A stretch of DNA of 64,000 nt from Caballeronia sp. NK8 (GTDB lineage: Bacteria > Pseudomonadota > Gammaproteobacteria > Burkholderiales > Burkholderiaceae), in NCBI RefSeq assembly GCF_018408855.1, contig NZ_AP024323.1:248001-312000 (forward strand), read 5' to 3'. Each line of letters starts with the position of its first letter. Position 1 is the stretch's first letter. Shown here in pieces: positions 48,419-57,730 of this stretch. Below the pieces are notes generated by a model. The model saw only the letters and a list, made by a program, of their open reading frames with translations, ran no database searches and had not been told where the DNA came from. The translations under genes and the position numbers were made by a program.

Positions 48419-49582
48419 TCATGCAGGGATCGAAGGAACCAGACGAACCCGCGTGATCTCGGACGGCGCGCCCAGCCGTTTCGGCGGTCCCCAATAGCCG
48501 GTGCCCCGGCTCGTATAAACCCACAGCCCACCCACTTTTTCCAATCCCGCGACGAACGGCTGCTGCAGGCGCACGAAGAAATTCCACGGCAGGAACTGGC
48601 CGCCGTGCGTGTGTCCCGAGAGTTGCAACGTGAAGCCCGCTTCGGCTGCCGCCGTCGCGCTACGGGGCTGGTGGGCGAGCAGCACGCGCACGGTGGCGTC
48701 GTCGGGCGCGCCGCTGATCGCCTTGGCGGGATCGCTGCGATGCGCGGGATCGAAACTGCCCGCGCTGAAATCCGTGACGCCCGCAATCACGGCTCGCGCG
48801 CCGTCGTGATCCAGCACGACATGCTGATTGAGCAGCACGGTCAGGCCGAGACGGCGGAATTCGGCGATCCACTTGTCCGCGCCCGAGTAATACTCGTGAT
48901 TCCCGGTGACGAGAAACGTGCCATGCCGCGCGGTGAGGCCCGCGAGCGGGCGCGTGTGGTCGGCGAGATTCGGCACGGTGCCGTCGACGACATCGCCCGT
49001 CACCGCGATCAGATCCGGTTCGAGCCCGTTCACCGCCGCGACGATGCGTTCCACATAGTGACGTTTGATCGTCGGTCCGACGTGGATGTCGCTGATCTGC
49101 ACGATCGTGAAGCCGACGAGCGCGGCCGGCAGATCGGCGATGGGCACATCCACGCTCACGACCGGCGCGCGCCGCCGCGCGTTGTAGAAGCCGATCGCGG
49201 AGAGCAGCACGGCGAAGAGCGGCACGGCGAGCGCGCTATACGCGACAAGCGCCGGCGAGCCTACGGGTACGCCGCGCAGCCAGTCGACGAGATGCACGAA
49301 GAACAGCATCACATCGCGCGCGAAGGTCAATAGCAGCAGCGACGAGAAAAACCCGAGCGCGGTCAGCCCGAGCCACGCGAGGCGGTCCGCCAGCGACTGC
49401 GGTTCGATCTGGCGTGCCGCCATGCCGAGCGGAATGACGATGACCGACGCCGCGAGCAGAACGGCAGCCAGCACTTTGAGCGGCAGGCCGACCGGCGCGT
49501 CCGGAATGAGCCGCACGCCGACATAGAGATGAAACAGAACGCCGATGCCGATGAAGCGGAGGAAGAAAGCCGAGCGTCGCAT
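48419..49582 (-). CDS. membrane-anchored metallophosphoesterase
   Basis: 387 residues. Four hydrophobic helices occupy about residues 5-130, then a calcineurin-like domain with ISDIHVG, TGDVVDG, TGNHEYY and SGHTHGGQ (metal ligands D, D, N, H, H). It resembles E. coli YaeI and Bacillus YkuE with added N-terminal spans. Phospholipid-headgroup or UDP-sugar substrates are known in relatives. Confidence 0.9.
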   Translation of the reverse strand: MRRSAFFLRFIGIGVLFHLYVGVRLIPDAPVGLPLKVLAAVLLAASVIVIPLGMAARQIEPQSLADRLAWLGLTALGFFSSLLLLTFARDVMLFFVHLVDWLRGVPVGSPALVAYSALAVPLFAVLLSAIGFYNARRRAPVVSVDVPIADLPAALVGFTIVQISDIHVGPTIKRHYVERIVAAVNGLEPDLIAVTGDVVDGTVPNLADHTRPLAGLTARHGTFLVTGNHEYYSGADKWIAEFRRLGLTVLLNQHVVLDHDGARAVIAGVTDFSAGSFDPAHRSDPAKAISGAPDDATVRVLLAHQPRSATAAAEAGFTLQLSGHTHGGQFLPWNFFVRLQQPFVAGLEKVGGLWVYTSRGTGYWGPPKRLGAPSEITRVRLVPSIPA

Positions 49583-49839
49583 AGCGCCCCTGGAGAGATC
49601 GAAGAAGCGGCGAGAAGAGGGAGCGGTGTGCGCCCTGGCCGGATATGGCGCTGATTTTACCGGTTAGACGCCGGGCGCGCTTTCGACCGTTTCAGGCAAG
49701 AGGCCAAGTCGTAACATATCGTGTGATGAGTTGGAATCGCGCGGAGGCGCGCGGTATAACTATCCCGGCCTCGCCCACGATCGCGAGGTCTTGCGAATGA
49801 AATAATCTGTACAACAAATTTAGTTCGAGGAATGATGCA

Positions 49840-50439
49840 ATGAACCTGAAACTCTCTGCGATTTCGATTCTCTGCGCATCGGCAATCGTTACGTCGATGG
49901 GCTTCGCCATGGCCCAGAACGCGCCACTCGCGAAGTCGGCTCAGGAGATCGTCGGCCAGGCCGAGCCGATTCACGTCCAGGCGACCATCGTGGGCATCGA
50001 CGCCGCCAACCGGACGCTGACCGTGCGTGGCCCGCGCGGCGACGCGCTGGTGCTCGTGAATAAGGAAGTCACCAACTTCGACAAGCTGCACATCGGCGAT
50101 CGCGTCGACGTGCTCTACAAGAATGCGTTGCTGGTGAGTGCAGAGAAGGTGAAGAGCAACGGCACGCGCGCGCGTACGGATACGACGACCTATCAGCCGA
50201 CGTCGGGTGCGAACGGCACGACGGGCTTCGATGCGACGCGTCAGGTCGAAGTCATCGCGACGGTCGAGAGCGTCAACAACAAGAAGCGCACGATCGCGTT
50301 GCGCGGCCCGTGGCGCACCGAGACGTTCGATCTGACGCCGGATATCGCAGCGGAGAAGCTGAAGAAGGGCGACACGATCCACGCGGTTTTCGTCTCGGCG
50401 ACGGCGGTGCAAGTGACCCCGGCAAGCGCTGCGAACTAA
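49840..50439 (+). CDS. exported protein with two OB-like repeats, unknown
   Basis: 199 residues with a Sec signal (SILCASAIVTSMGFAMAQ). Two similar blocks follow: VQATIVGIDAANRTLTVRGPRG and VIATVESVNNKKRTIALRGPW, each ending with an ATAVQV- or VDVLY-type strand, suggesting a duplicated small beta-barrel. GAGG lies before ATG, and a terminator follows. I recall such proteins as unnamed in Burkholderia. Confidence 0.75.
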   Translation: MNLKLSAISILCASAIVTSMGFAMAQNAPLAKSAQEIVGQAEPIHVQATIVGIDAANRTLTVRGPRGDALVLVNKEVTNFDKLHIGDRVDVLYKNALLVSAEKVKSNGTRARTDTTTYQPTSGANGTTGFDATRQVEVIATVESVNNKKRTIALRGPWRTETFDLTPDIAAEKLKKGDTIHAVFVSATAVQVTPASAAN

Positions 50440-50457
50440 GTCGGCGAGACCTCGAAG

Positions 50458-50490
50458 AAAAGCCTCGGCACGCGCGTGCCGAGGCTTTTT
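50458..50490. terminator. rho-independent terminator
   Basis: A perfect stem AAAAGCCTCGGCACGC / GCGTGCCGAGGCTTTTT, usable from both sides, between the exported protein and gabD. Confidence 0.92.
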
Positions 50491-50515
50491 GACTTTCACA
50501 TGCCTGATCGCGCGA

Positions 50516-51976
50516 TCAGACGGCCATGCAGAGATACTTGATGACGACGTAGTCGTCGATGCCGTAGTGCGAGCCTTCGCGGCCGAGGCCCGATTGCTTC
50601 ACGCCGCCGAACGGCGCGACTTCGTTGGAGATCAGCCCGGTGTTGATGCCGACCATGCCGTACTCCAGCGCTTCGGCCACGCGCCAGATGCGGCCGATGT
50701 CGCGGCTATAGAAGTACGCGGCGAGGCCGAACTCGGTGTCGTTGGCGAGGCGCACGACTTCGTCGTCGGACGAGAATTTGAAGATCGGCGCGAGCGGACC
50801 GAAGGTTTCTTCCTTCGCCACTTTCATGGCGGGCGTGACGTCGGCAAGCACGGTCGGCTCAAAGAAGCCGTGACCGAGCGCGTGACGCTTGCCGCCGGCG
50901 ACGAGCGTCGCGCCTTTCGCGAGCGCATCCTCGATGTGCGATTCGACCTTCTTCACGGCCGCTTCGTTGATGAGCGGCCCGAGCGCCACGCCGCTTTCCG
51001 TGCCGTGTCCGACCTTCATCTTGCCGACCGCTGCGGCGAGCTTTTGCGCGAACGCATCGTAGACGCGCTCGTGCACGTAGAAGCGATTCGTGCAGACGCA
51101 GGTTTGTCCGCTGTTGCGATACTTCGATGCGATCGCGCCTTCAACCGCCGCGTCGAGATCGGCATCGTCGAATACGATGAACGGTGCGTTGCCGCCGAGT
51201 TCGAGCGATACCTTCTTGACGGTCGGTGCGCTCTGCGCCATCAGCAGACGGCCCACGGCGGTCGAGCCGGTGAACGACAGCTTGCGCACGATCGGGTTGC
51301 CCGTCATCTCTGCGCCGATGGCTTTCGGGTCGCCCGTGACGATCGACAGCACGCCTTTCGGCACGCCAGCGCGTTCGGCGAGGACCGCCATCGCGAGTGC
51401 GGAGAGCGGCGTCGCTTCGGCGGGCTTCACGACGATCGGGCAACCGGCGGCGAGCGCCGGTCCGACCTTGCGCGTGATCATCGCGGCGGGGAAGTTCCAC
51501 GGCGTGATCGCGGCGCACACGCCGATCGGCTCCTTCGTGACGACGATACGCTTGTCGGCGGCGGGGGAGGCGAGGGTGTCGCCGGCGACGCGCTTGCCTT
51601 CTTCCGCGAACCATTCGATGAACGAGGCGGCGTAGGCGATCTCGCCTTTTGCCTCGGCGAGCGGCTTGCCTTGTTCGGTCGTGAGGATGAGCGCCAGATC
51701 GTCGGCGTTGGCCGTCATCAGGTCGAACCAGCGGCGCAGGATGATCGCGCGGTCTTTGGCGGTCTTGTTGCGCCATGCTGGCCAGGCGGCGTTTGCGGCG
51801 TCGATGGCGCGGCGGGTTTCGGTTGCTCCCATCTTCGGCACGGTGCCGAGGGTTTCGCCGGTTGCGGGGTTCACGACGGGGAAGGTCGCCTTGTCGTCGG
51901 CGTGTTGCCATTCACCGTCGATGTAGGCTTCGTGACGCAGGAGCGTCGGGTCCTTCAGTTGGTTCTTCATGCTCAT
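50516..51976 (-). CDS. gabD: succinate-semialdehyde dehydrogenase
   Basis: 486 residues. Aldehyde-dehydrogenase motifs: ITPWNFPAAMITRKVGPALAA, FTGSTAVGR, catalytic Glu in VSLELGGNAPF, and catalytic Cys in NSGQTCVCTNR. GabD-like ends. It is downstream of gabT by 40 bases, so the two genes turn GABA to succinate. Start MSMKNQL fits the family. Confidence 0.95.
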   Translation of the reverse strand: MSMKNQLKDPTLLRHEAYIDGEWQHADDKATFPVVNPATGETLGTVPKMGATETRRAIDAANAAWPAWRNKTAKDRAIILRRWFDLMTANADDLALILTTEQGKPLAEAKGEIAYAASFIEWFAEEGKRVAGDTLASPAADKRIVVTKEPIGVCAAITPWNFPAAMITRKVGPALAAGCPIVVKPAEATPLSALAMAVLAERAGVPKGVLSIVTGDPKAIGAEMTGNPIVRKLSFTGSTAVGRLLMAQSAPTVKKVSLELGGNAPFIVFDDADLDAAVEGAIASKYRNSGQTCVCTNRFYVHERVYDAFAQKLAAAVGKMKVGHGTESGVALGPLINEAAVKKVESHIEDALAKGATLVAGGKRHALGHGFFEPTVLADVTPAMKVAKEETFGPLAPIFKFSSDDEVVRLANDTEFGLAAYFYSRDIGRIWRVAEALEYGMVGINTGLISNEVAPFGGVKQSGLGREGSHYGIDDYVVIKYLCMAV

Positions 51977-52016
51977 GTTTGCTCGTGTCCTTTGGGTTGT
52001 GTCGGTAAAAAAAAAA

Positions 52017-53312
52017 TCAGACCGCAACCCCAACGGTTTCCGTCAGCACATCTTCCAGAATGCCGACGGCTTCCTCGAAAACCTGCTCCTGAATGGTGAG
52101 CGGAAACAGAAACCGCACGACGTTCGAATAGACACCGCACACGAGCAGCAACAATCCACGCTCCAGCGCACGCGTCTGCACGAGTTTGGCGAAAGCCGCA
52201 TCCGCATCATGCGAGCCGGGCTTGCAGAACTCCACAGCAATCATCGCACCGGGTCCGCGCACATCGGCGATCTGCGGCACCTCGCCCTTGAGCGCTTCGA
52301 GCTTTGCCTTGAGCTTGTCGCCGAACACCGTCGCGCGCTCGCAGAGCTTTTCGTCGTCGATGATATCGAGCACCGCATGCGCTGCCGCCACCGCGAGCGG
52401 ATTGCCCGCATACGTCCCGCCGAGACCACCCGGCGCGGCTGCGTCCATGATCTCCGCGCGCCCGACGACGCCCGACAGCGGCATGCCGCCCGCGAGCGAT
52501 TTGGCGATCGTCATGAGATCGGGCACGACGTCGTAATGTTCCATCGCGAAAAGCTTGCCGGTGCGCGCGAAGCCGGTCTGCACTTCATCGGCGATGAGCA
52601 GGATGCCGTGCGTGTCGCAGATCTTGCGCAGTCCGCGCACGAACTCGACCGGCGCCGGATTGAAGCCGCCTTCGCCCTGAACCGGCTCGAAGATGATCGC
52701 CGCGACGCGCGTCGCCTCGATATCCGCCTTGAACAGATGTTCGATCGCGCGCAGCGAATCGTCCACCGACACGCCATGCAGCGCATTCGGGAACGGCGCG
52801 TGATAGACGTCCGACGGGAACGGCCCGAAGCCGATCTTGTACGGCGCGACCTTGCCGGTGAGCGCCATGCCCATCAGCGTGCGGCCGTGGAATCCGCCCG
52901 TGAACGCGATCACGCCCGGACGGCCGGTCGCCACGCGCGCGATCTTCACCGCGTTCTCGACGGCTTCCGCGCCGGTCGTGAAAAACGCGGCCTTCTTCGC
53001 GTGCGAGCCCGGCGCGCGGGCGCTGATCTTCTCGGCAAGCGACACATACGACTCGTACGGCACGATCTGATACGCGGTGTGCGTGAAGCAGTCGAGTTGC
53101 GCGCGGATCGCCTCGACGATCTTCGGATGACGATGCCCCGTGTTGCACACCGCGATGCCCGCCGCGAAGTCGATGAAGCGGCGGCCCTCGACGTCCCACA
53201 TTTCCGCGTTTTCGGCGCGCGCCGCGTAGAAGTCGCACATCACGCCGACGCCGCGCGGGGTCGCGGCATTCTTGCGGGCGTGCAGATCGGCGTTCTTGAG
53301 GGGGGTGCTCAC
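52017..53312 (-). CDS. gabT: 4-aminobutyrate-2-oxoglutarate transaminase
   Basis: 431 residues. The GTG start has AGGAG six bases upstream; an ATG 27 bases earlier lacks a ribosome site. Class III aminotransferase with ADEVQTGFARTG and PLP Lys in MTIAKSLAGGMP. It starts the gabTD operon, divergent from gabR across about 130 bases. Confidence 0.94.
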   Translation of the reverse strand: MSTPLKNADLHARKNAATPRGVGVMCDFYAARAENAEMWDVEGRRFIDFAAGIAVCNTGHRHPKIVEAIRAQLDCFTHTAYQIVPYESYVSLAEKISARAPGSHAKKAAFFTTGAEAVENAVKIARVATGRPGVIAFTGGFHGRTLMGMALTGKVAPYKIGFGPFPSDVYHAPFPNALHGVSVDDSLRAIEHLFKADIEATRVAAIIFEPVQGEGGFNPAPVEFVRGLRKICDTHGILLIADEVQTGFARTGKLFAMEHYDVVPDLMTIAKSLAGGMPLSGVVGRAEIMDAAAPGGLGGTYAGNPLAVAAAHAVLDIIDDEKLCERATVFGDKLKAKLEALKGEVPQIADVRGPGAMIAVEFCKPGSHDADAAFAKLVQTRALERGLLLLVCGVYSNVVRFLFPLTIQEQVFEEAVGILEDVLTETVGVAV

Positions 53313-53370
53313 AGGAATCTCCTTCGCGCGAGAGCGCATGTCGATGGTGGCCGTGTCGGCCGACTGAATT

Positions 53371-53430
53371 TATAGATGACTATAGTAAGATTTGGCCCTC
53401 AGGTTCAGAGCCATTTCAATAAATCTATAG
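53371..53430. promoter_or_regulatory. candidate GabR/MocR binding region
   Basis: TATAGATGACTATAG at 53371-53385 and ATCTATAG at 53423-53430 share a TATAGAT/ATCTATA core in inverted form, between gabT and gabR. MocR-type regulators bind paired short repeats at such sites. Confidence 0.5.
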
Positions 53431-53441
53431 GAGCCAATTCG

Positions 53442-54929
53442 ATGACCACGCGCGCAAGCGTGCTTTCCGACTGGCTCGCGCAACGCATCGACCGCACGAA
53501 CGGCCAGCCGATCTACCGTCAGTTGCATCGGCTGTTGCAGCAGGCGATTCTCACGCGCGAGCTTGCGGCGGGCGCGAAAGTGCCGTCGTCGCGGCTGCTG
53601 GCGGCGGAACTCGGCGTCGGGCGGAACACGGTGACGCAGGTGTACGAGCAACTCGCGCTCGAAGGCTACGTGTCGTCGGCGACGGGGCGCGGCACCTTCG
53701 TCGCGGACAGCACGCCCGACGACATCCTGTTCGACGACGCGCCGCCCGCTGCCGCCGCGCAACTGGACACGCAATCGACGCTCTCGGCGCGCGGCGCGCG
53801 GCTGATTTCCGGTGCGGGCGTCTCGAAGCGCCAGGGCGGCGCGTTTATGCCGGGCGTGCCGGATGTGTCGCGTTTTCCGTCGCGCGTGTGGAACCGCCTG
53901 CACGCGAAATACTGGCGCAGGCCGCTGCCCGATCTGCTCACTTACGCGCCCGGCGGCGGCCACGCGGGCTTGCGCGACGCGCTCGCGCACTATTTGCGCA
54001 CGTCGCGTTCGGTGCGTTGCATGCCGGAACAGATCATCGTGACGACGGGCATCCATCAGTCGATCGATCTCGCCGCGCGCCTGCTCGCGGATGCCGGCGA
54101 CACGATCTGGACCGAAGACCCGTGCTACTGGGGCGTGCGCAGCGTGCTGCAGGTTTCGGGACTCGATCTCAAGGCGATTCCTGCCGACGCCGAAGGCATC
54201 GCGCCGACGCCCGCCGATCTCGCATCGCCGCCGAAGCTAATGCTGGTCACGCCGTCGCATCAATATCCGCTCGGCATGGTGATGAGCCTCGCGCGCCGCC
54301 GCATGCTGCTCGAATATGCGCGTCAGCATCGCTGCTGGATCGTCGAGGACGATTACGACAGCGAGTTCCGCTATGGCAGCCGGCCGCTTGCGTCGCTGCA
54401 GGGGATGGATACGTCGGGGCAGGTGATTTACGTCGGGAGTTTCGGGAAGACGCTGTTTCCGGGGCTGCGTATTGGTTATATCGTCGTGCCGGAGGCGCTC
54501 GCGGAAAGCTTCGCCACGGCGAGCGCCGAGCTGTATCGGGAAGGGCAGCTGTTGCAGCAGGCGGTGCTCGCAGAGTTCATCGAGCAGGGGCATTTCACGT
54601 CGCATATCCGGCGCATGCGCGCGCTTTATGGTCAGCGCCGCGACACGTTGCTGGCGACTATCGCGGCGCGTTATGGCGACACGCTCGCGATCGCCGGGGG
54701 GGATGCGGGGTTGCATCTCGTGCTCAAGTTGCCCAAAGGCGTTGATGATCGCGCGGTCGCTGCTGCGGCGCTGGAAGAGGATATCGTGGTGCGGCCGCTG
54801 TCGGGGTATTACGCGCATCGGCCGGATGCGGAATCGGGCTTGCTGATCGGCTATGCGTGCGTGCCGGATGAGGAAATCGCCCCGGCATTCGAGAAACTCG
54901 CGGGGGTGATTGATCGGGTTTTGGGGTGA
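53442..54929 (+). CDS. gabR: GabR-like MocR-family regulator
   Basis: 495 residues. N-terminal GntR-type winged helix (KVPSSRLLAAELGVGRNTVTQVYEQL near 46-71) fused to an aminotransferase-fold domain with the PLP Lys in YVGSFGKTLFPGLRIGY. It is divergent from gabTD and should activate it in response to GABA. ATG 53442 has GGAG eight bases upstream. Confidence 0.95.
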   Translation: MTTRASVLSDWLAQRIDRTNGQPIYRQLHRLLQQAILTRELAAGAKVPSSRLLAAELGVGRNTVTQVYEQLALEGYVSSATGRGTFVADSTPDDILFDDAPPAAAAQLDTQSTLSARGARLISGAGVSKRQGGAFMPGVPDVSRFPSRVWNRLHAKYWRRPLPDLLTYAPGGGHAGLRDALAHYLRTSRSVRCMPEQIIVTTGIHQSIDLAARLLADAGDTIWTEDPCYWGVRSVLQVSGLDLKAIPADAEGIAPTPADLASPPKLMLVTPSHQYPLGMVMSLARRRMLLEYARQHRCWIVEDDYDSEFRYGSRPLASLQGMDTSGQVIYVGSFGKTLFPGLRIGYIVVPEALAESFATASAELYREGQLLQQAVLAEFIEQGHFTSHIRRMRALYGQRRDTLLATIAARYGDTLAIAGGDAGLHLVLKLPKGVDDRAVAAAALEEDIVVRPLSGYYAHRPDAESGLLIGYACVPDEEIAPAFEKLAGVIDRVLG

Positions 54930-54960
54930 GGTGGTGGAAAGTGTGCGATTGGCTTTTGTT

Positions 54961-54991
54961 TGCAAAAAGCGGTTCACCGCGGGTTTTTTGC
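54961..54991 (+). terminator. rho-independent terminator after gabR
   Basis: Hairpin GCGGTTCACCGC flanked by AAAAA and GGGTTTTTT, 31 bases after the gabR stop. Confidence 0.75.
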
Positions 54992-55217
54992 AGAAGGGCG
55001 ATTATCGACCTATTTCGGTCGATCATGCCGTCCCAGCTTCAACGACTGTTGACGGAATGGTCCAGACATCCGCGCCGAGCTATCGGCCTTCTCGCATCCT
55101 CACACACATGAGCAGCGGGAATGTATCCGCCGCCGCTTTCCAAGGCCGCAGTGCGCAGCCTCTCGACGGATTTGACAACTAGGCGAAATCTGAGATTACA
55201 ATCAAACGCACTATCGA

Positions 55218-56033
55218 TCACAGTTTATTTAGGTCGACGTTGAGTCCAGCCTGACGGAATTCTTTGCCGAGTGAGTAGCGCCACGTGCCGTGATCGTCGA
55301 TGGGGATAAATACCACCCCATAGTAGTCCGATGGCAGTTCCACGCCCGATTCATAAAGCACGCACACGTTTTGCCGACCGATCTTTCCAATGAAGTAGCC
55401 AAGTTCGAGAACGACGTTTTGCCGTGCGCGCGCCTGAAGGCCGCTATCACGTGCCGACTTCACGGCTCCGACGTCATCCGCAGTCATTAATACGACTGCG
55501 AAGCGCACATTCGAATGCCGCTCTAGCTTCTCGATGATCGTTGCGCTACGATTAGTTTGCTCGCTGAGGATGATCGCCTCGAGTCCTAGCTTTTCGATCA
55601 GTCGAGCGCTCATTTCACGGAGAGCGACATCGTGCCCGTGCACGAGAAAGACGGAGTTTTCGTCGCCGCGAGGCCCGGACCCATAATGCGCGCGCGGCGC
55701 TCCGATATCGATATCCTTTGGGAGACCATAGTGCCTATGGTCTTCATTAAAGTCTTCACGCGTTATATTCGCCGGCTCGATTTCGATGATCGCCGTGTTC
55801 TTGGTGACGTGGTCCCCGGCTTTCACTAGCGTCGCTAGCACCCTGCCCGCTTTCGGTGAAGGTACATCAAGCGTCGCCTTTCGGCTCTCAACAGTGATCA
55901 GCGTGTCTTCGGGCATCACAAAGTCGCCTGCCTTAAGCGGCGTCTCAATGACCCAAATTGGCCCAAGTTCTTCTCCCCCTACATCTAGGGTCCCAAAATC
56001 GGGCAAAAGGATTACCTCGCTGGTTTGCGTCAC
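55218..56033 (-). CDS. lipoyl-domain / TIR (CAP12/Pycsar-type) fusion protein
   Basis: 271 residues from a GTG that has AAGGGA seven bases upstream; the frame is open to 56210 but without a ribosome site. Residues 5-86 form a lipoyl domain like that of PDH E2, with the acceptor motif ESRKATLDVPSP (Lys52 the likely lipoylation site). Residues 126-271 form a TIR-like nucleotide-binding domain of the CAP12/Pycsar class: VFLVHGHD at 128-135, then RQNVVLELGYFIGK with likely catalytic Glu210. The domain cleaves NAD+ in phage-defence relatives. The lipoyl fusion is not known to me. The gene is AT-richer than its neighbours. Confidence 0.82.
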   Translation of the reverse strand: MTQTSEVILLPDFGTLDVGGEELGPIWVIETPLKAGDFVMPEDTLITVESRKATLDVPSPKAGRVLATLVKAGDHVTKNTAIIEIEPANITREDFNEDHRHYGLPKDIDIGAPRAHYGSGPRGDENSVFLVHGHDVALREMSARLIEKLGLEAIILSEQTNRSATIIEKLERHSNVRFAVVLMTADDVGAVKSARDSGLQARARQNVVLELGYFIGKIGRQNVCVLYESGVELPSDYYGVVFIPIDDHGTWRYSLGKEFRQAGLNVDLNKL

Positions 56034-56453
56034 GTTTTGATCCCTTGAGTTCAAATTCAACATGCCAGGCGCAGCTATTCTAATACCAAACGGGAACGGC
56101 ATATCGTTCGGGATCAGGCGCCGGCACAGGCATCGCGCGCGAGGGTTCTGTGCAAGAAACACCGTCCGGCAGGCTCCGAAGTATAACCTCCGTTCGAACG
56201 GCGGGTTCACGGCCTCACGGGACGGTAGGTGGTGGCTGTTCAGTGCACGACGACCGAACGCGATGATCGTCCCGAGCGTACGCGCGATGCGTGTGGCATA
56301 TAGCGACTCGATTCGGTCCTTGAACCTAGCGCCCCCCTAAGTGGCCGCTTCGGGGCTTCAACGGCCGCTGGCCCAATCGAGTAGGTCGGAAATTGGTCTT
56401 GTTGTCGGTCATTATCCGAATTTCAGCCCAACATTAGGATCTTATATCAAAAT
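56034..56453. other. AT-richer spacer between TIR and peptidase genes
   Basis: 420 bases. Its left half is an open frame continuous with the TIR gene but lacks a supported start. The part near 56340-56385 has a GGCCGC-rich hairpin-like stretch. No other gene is supported; the promoter of the TIR gene probably lies here. Confidence 0.4.
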
Positions 56454-57410
56454 CTAGCGGGGGGCGAATGTGGATCCGGTGATCTGGCTAATCCTAATGA
56501 ACTGCGCTTGACGATTACCTCCGGTGACAAGCATTCCTGCGAGCGCGAACTGAATACCATCCTCACTTCTATACGATAGAAATACCGGAGATCCACTAAA
56601 ACCATTTAGGCCGTTCTGCCAAGTGATATCAGCCATGGTCATAGTATGCGGGTAGACTCCCGGCCTGAGAGTTCCACATGCCACGACCGATTGCGTAACA
56701 ACGCCACCCAGATCATCAATCTCAGTTTGCGTTCCATACCGTGGATAACCAACCGTCACCAGCTGAATAATTCCGCCATTAAGAAATGCCTGTCGAGAAA
56801 TTCTTGTCCGGGTGAAATCGTCCAGCCAGTTTCCGGTGGGCGGCAACTTTACGGCTCTAGACCTCAGGCGCTTCTCTTGCCAAGTCCCCGGCTTGACGGT
56901 TATCGTAAGAATGACAAAATCGACAAACGAGCCTGGAATATCGATTGACTCGTGTCTAAACGTGTAAGTTAAATCGAATTCCAGGAAATCACGCTTAGAT
57001 CTTTTAATGCCATTAAGAATGTAGGGGATGCACAATCTGCTCGCGGTTTCTGGTACGTCTTCCTCATTACCGCTCATAAGGCAGTGCCGTGCGGTGATGA
57101 AAATCACCGAGTTACCTTTCCTGGCGAGGAAACCTGTGCCATGAACGCCAAGAATATCAGGGTGACCGTCAGCATGAGAAATGATTGGCGTGACACAATC
57201 CGGAATCCCGGAGTGCAGGGGAGAGATTCTCCCTCTGTTGTTGCCAGCTACGAGTTGACTCACAAATCCCCCTGAAAGACGTGCTTTTTGGTAGCCGTTA
57301 TTTGCATCATCGTTGATGCTTTGAGTTGTTCCACCGTTACTTCCGTACCGAGACAACGCCCGCTTCAGCCGCAGAAGCCACCATTTGGGACGGATAAGTC
57401 CGTGAATCAT
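56454..57410 (-). CDS. trypsin-like serine peptidase, defence-type
   Basis: 318 residues. The N-terminal 85 residues are unrecognised. The peptidase core has His109 (FITARHC), Asp164 (SFVDFVIL) and Ser272 (NGFSGSPVF), the order of a chymotrypsin-fold triad. GxSGSP is the form seen in stand-alone trypsin-like proteins of conflict systems. No signal peptide. It is 420 bases before the lipoyl-TIR gene, same strand and the same AT-richer composition, so it may act with it. Confidence 0.8.
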   Translation of the reverse strand: MIHGLIRPKWWLLRLKRALSRYGSNGGTTQSINDDANNGYQKARLSGGFVSQLVAGNNRGRISPLHSGIPDCVTPIISHADGHPDILGVHGTGFLARKGNSVIFITARHCLMSGNEEDVPETASRLCIPYILNGIKRSKRDFLEFDLTYTFRHESIDIPGSFVDFVILTITVKPGTWQEKRLRSRAVKLPPTGNWLDDFTRTRISRQAFLNGGIIQLVTVGYPRYGTQTEIDDLGGVVTQSVVACGTLRPGVYPHTMTMADITWQNGLNGFSGSPVFLSYRSEDGIQFALAGMLVTGGNRQAQFIRISQITGSTFAPR

Positions 57411-57730
57411 CGTGATACGTCGTACAACTATACGATAGATGCGATCGCATTACTTATCGTCTCTGAAGCCATTTCGAAAGGGCGCGCTGCTTGTGCGAGA
57501 GCACCAGCGTTGACTGCGCGTTACCACTGTTCGCTTGACCGCTTCGTCGGTGTTTGGGTCGGTGGAGCGTCATCGTGGGGAAGCTGTCGAACGTCGCTTA
57601 ATGGCCCGACTCCTGCCAACCACGAGCCGTCTCCACGAAGAACCCCAAAAAATCCCACACAGAACTAGAAACCTCCACCCATCTAGCGGATCATATCCGC
57701 CGTTTTCCACGCATCCGCAAGGCCTTCCCC
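57411..57730. other. intergenic region at island edge
   Basis: 320 bases, with the change from AT-richer to GC-rich DNA near 57480-57700. No ORF, tRNA or repeat is seen that would explain insertion. Confidence 0.4.

Noticed and set aside
55038..55217. Short frames between gabR and the TIR gene
   Set aside because: No ribosome site, no similarity, and they overlap the terminator flank.
57480..57730. Integration site (att) or tRNA at the right edge of the TIR island
   Set aside because: No tRNA-like cloverleaf and no direct repeat with the left edge could be found by eye.
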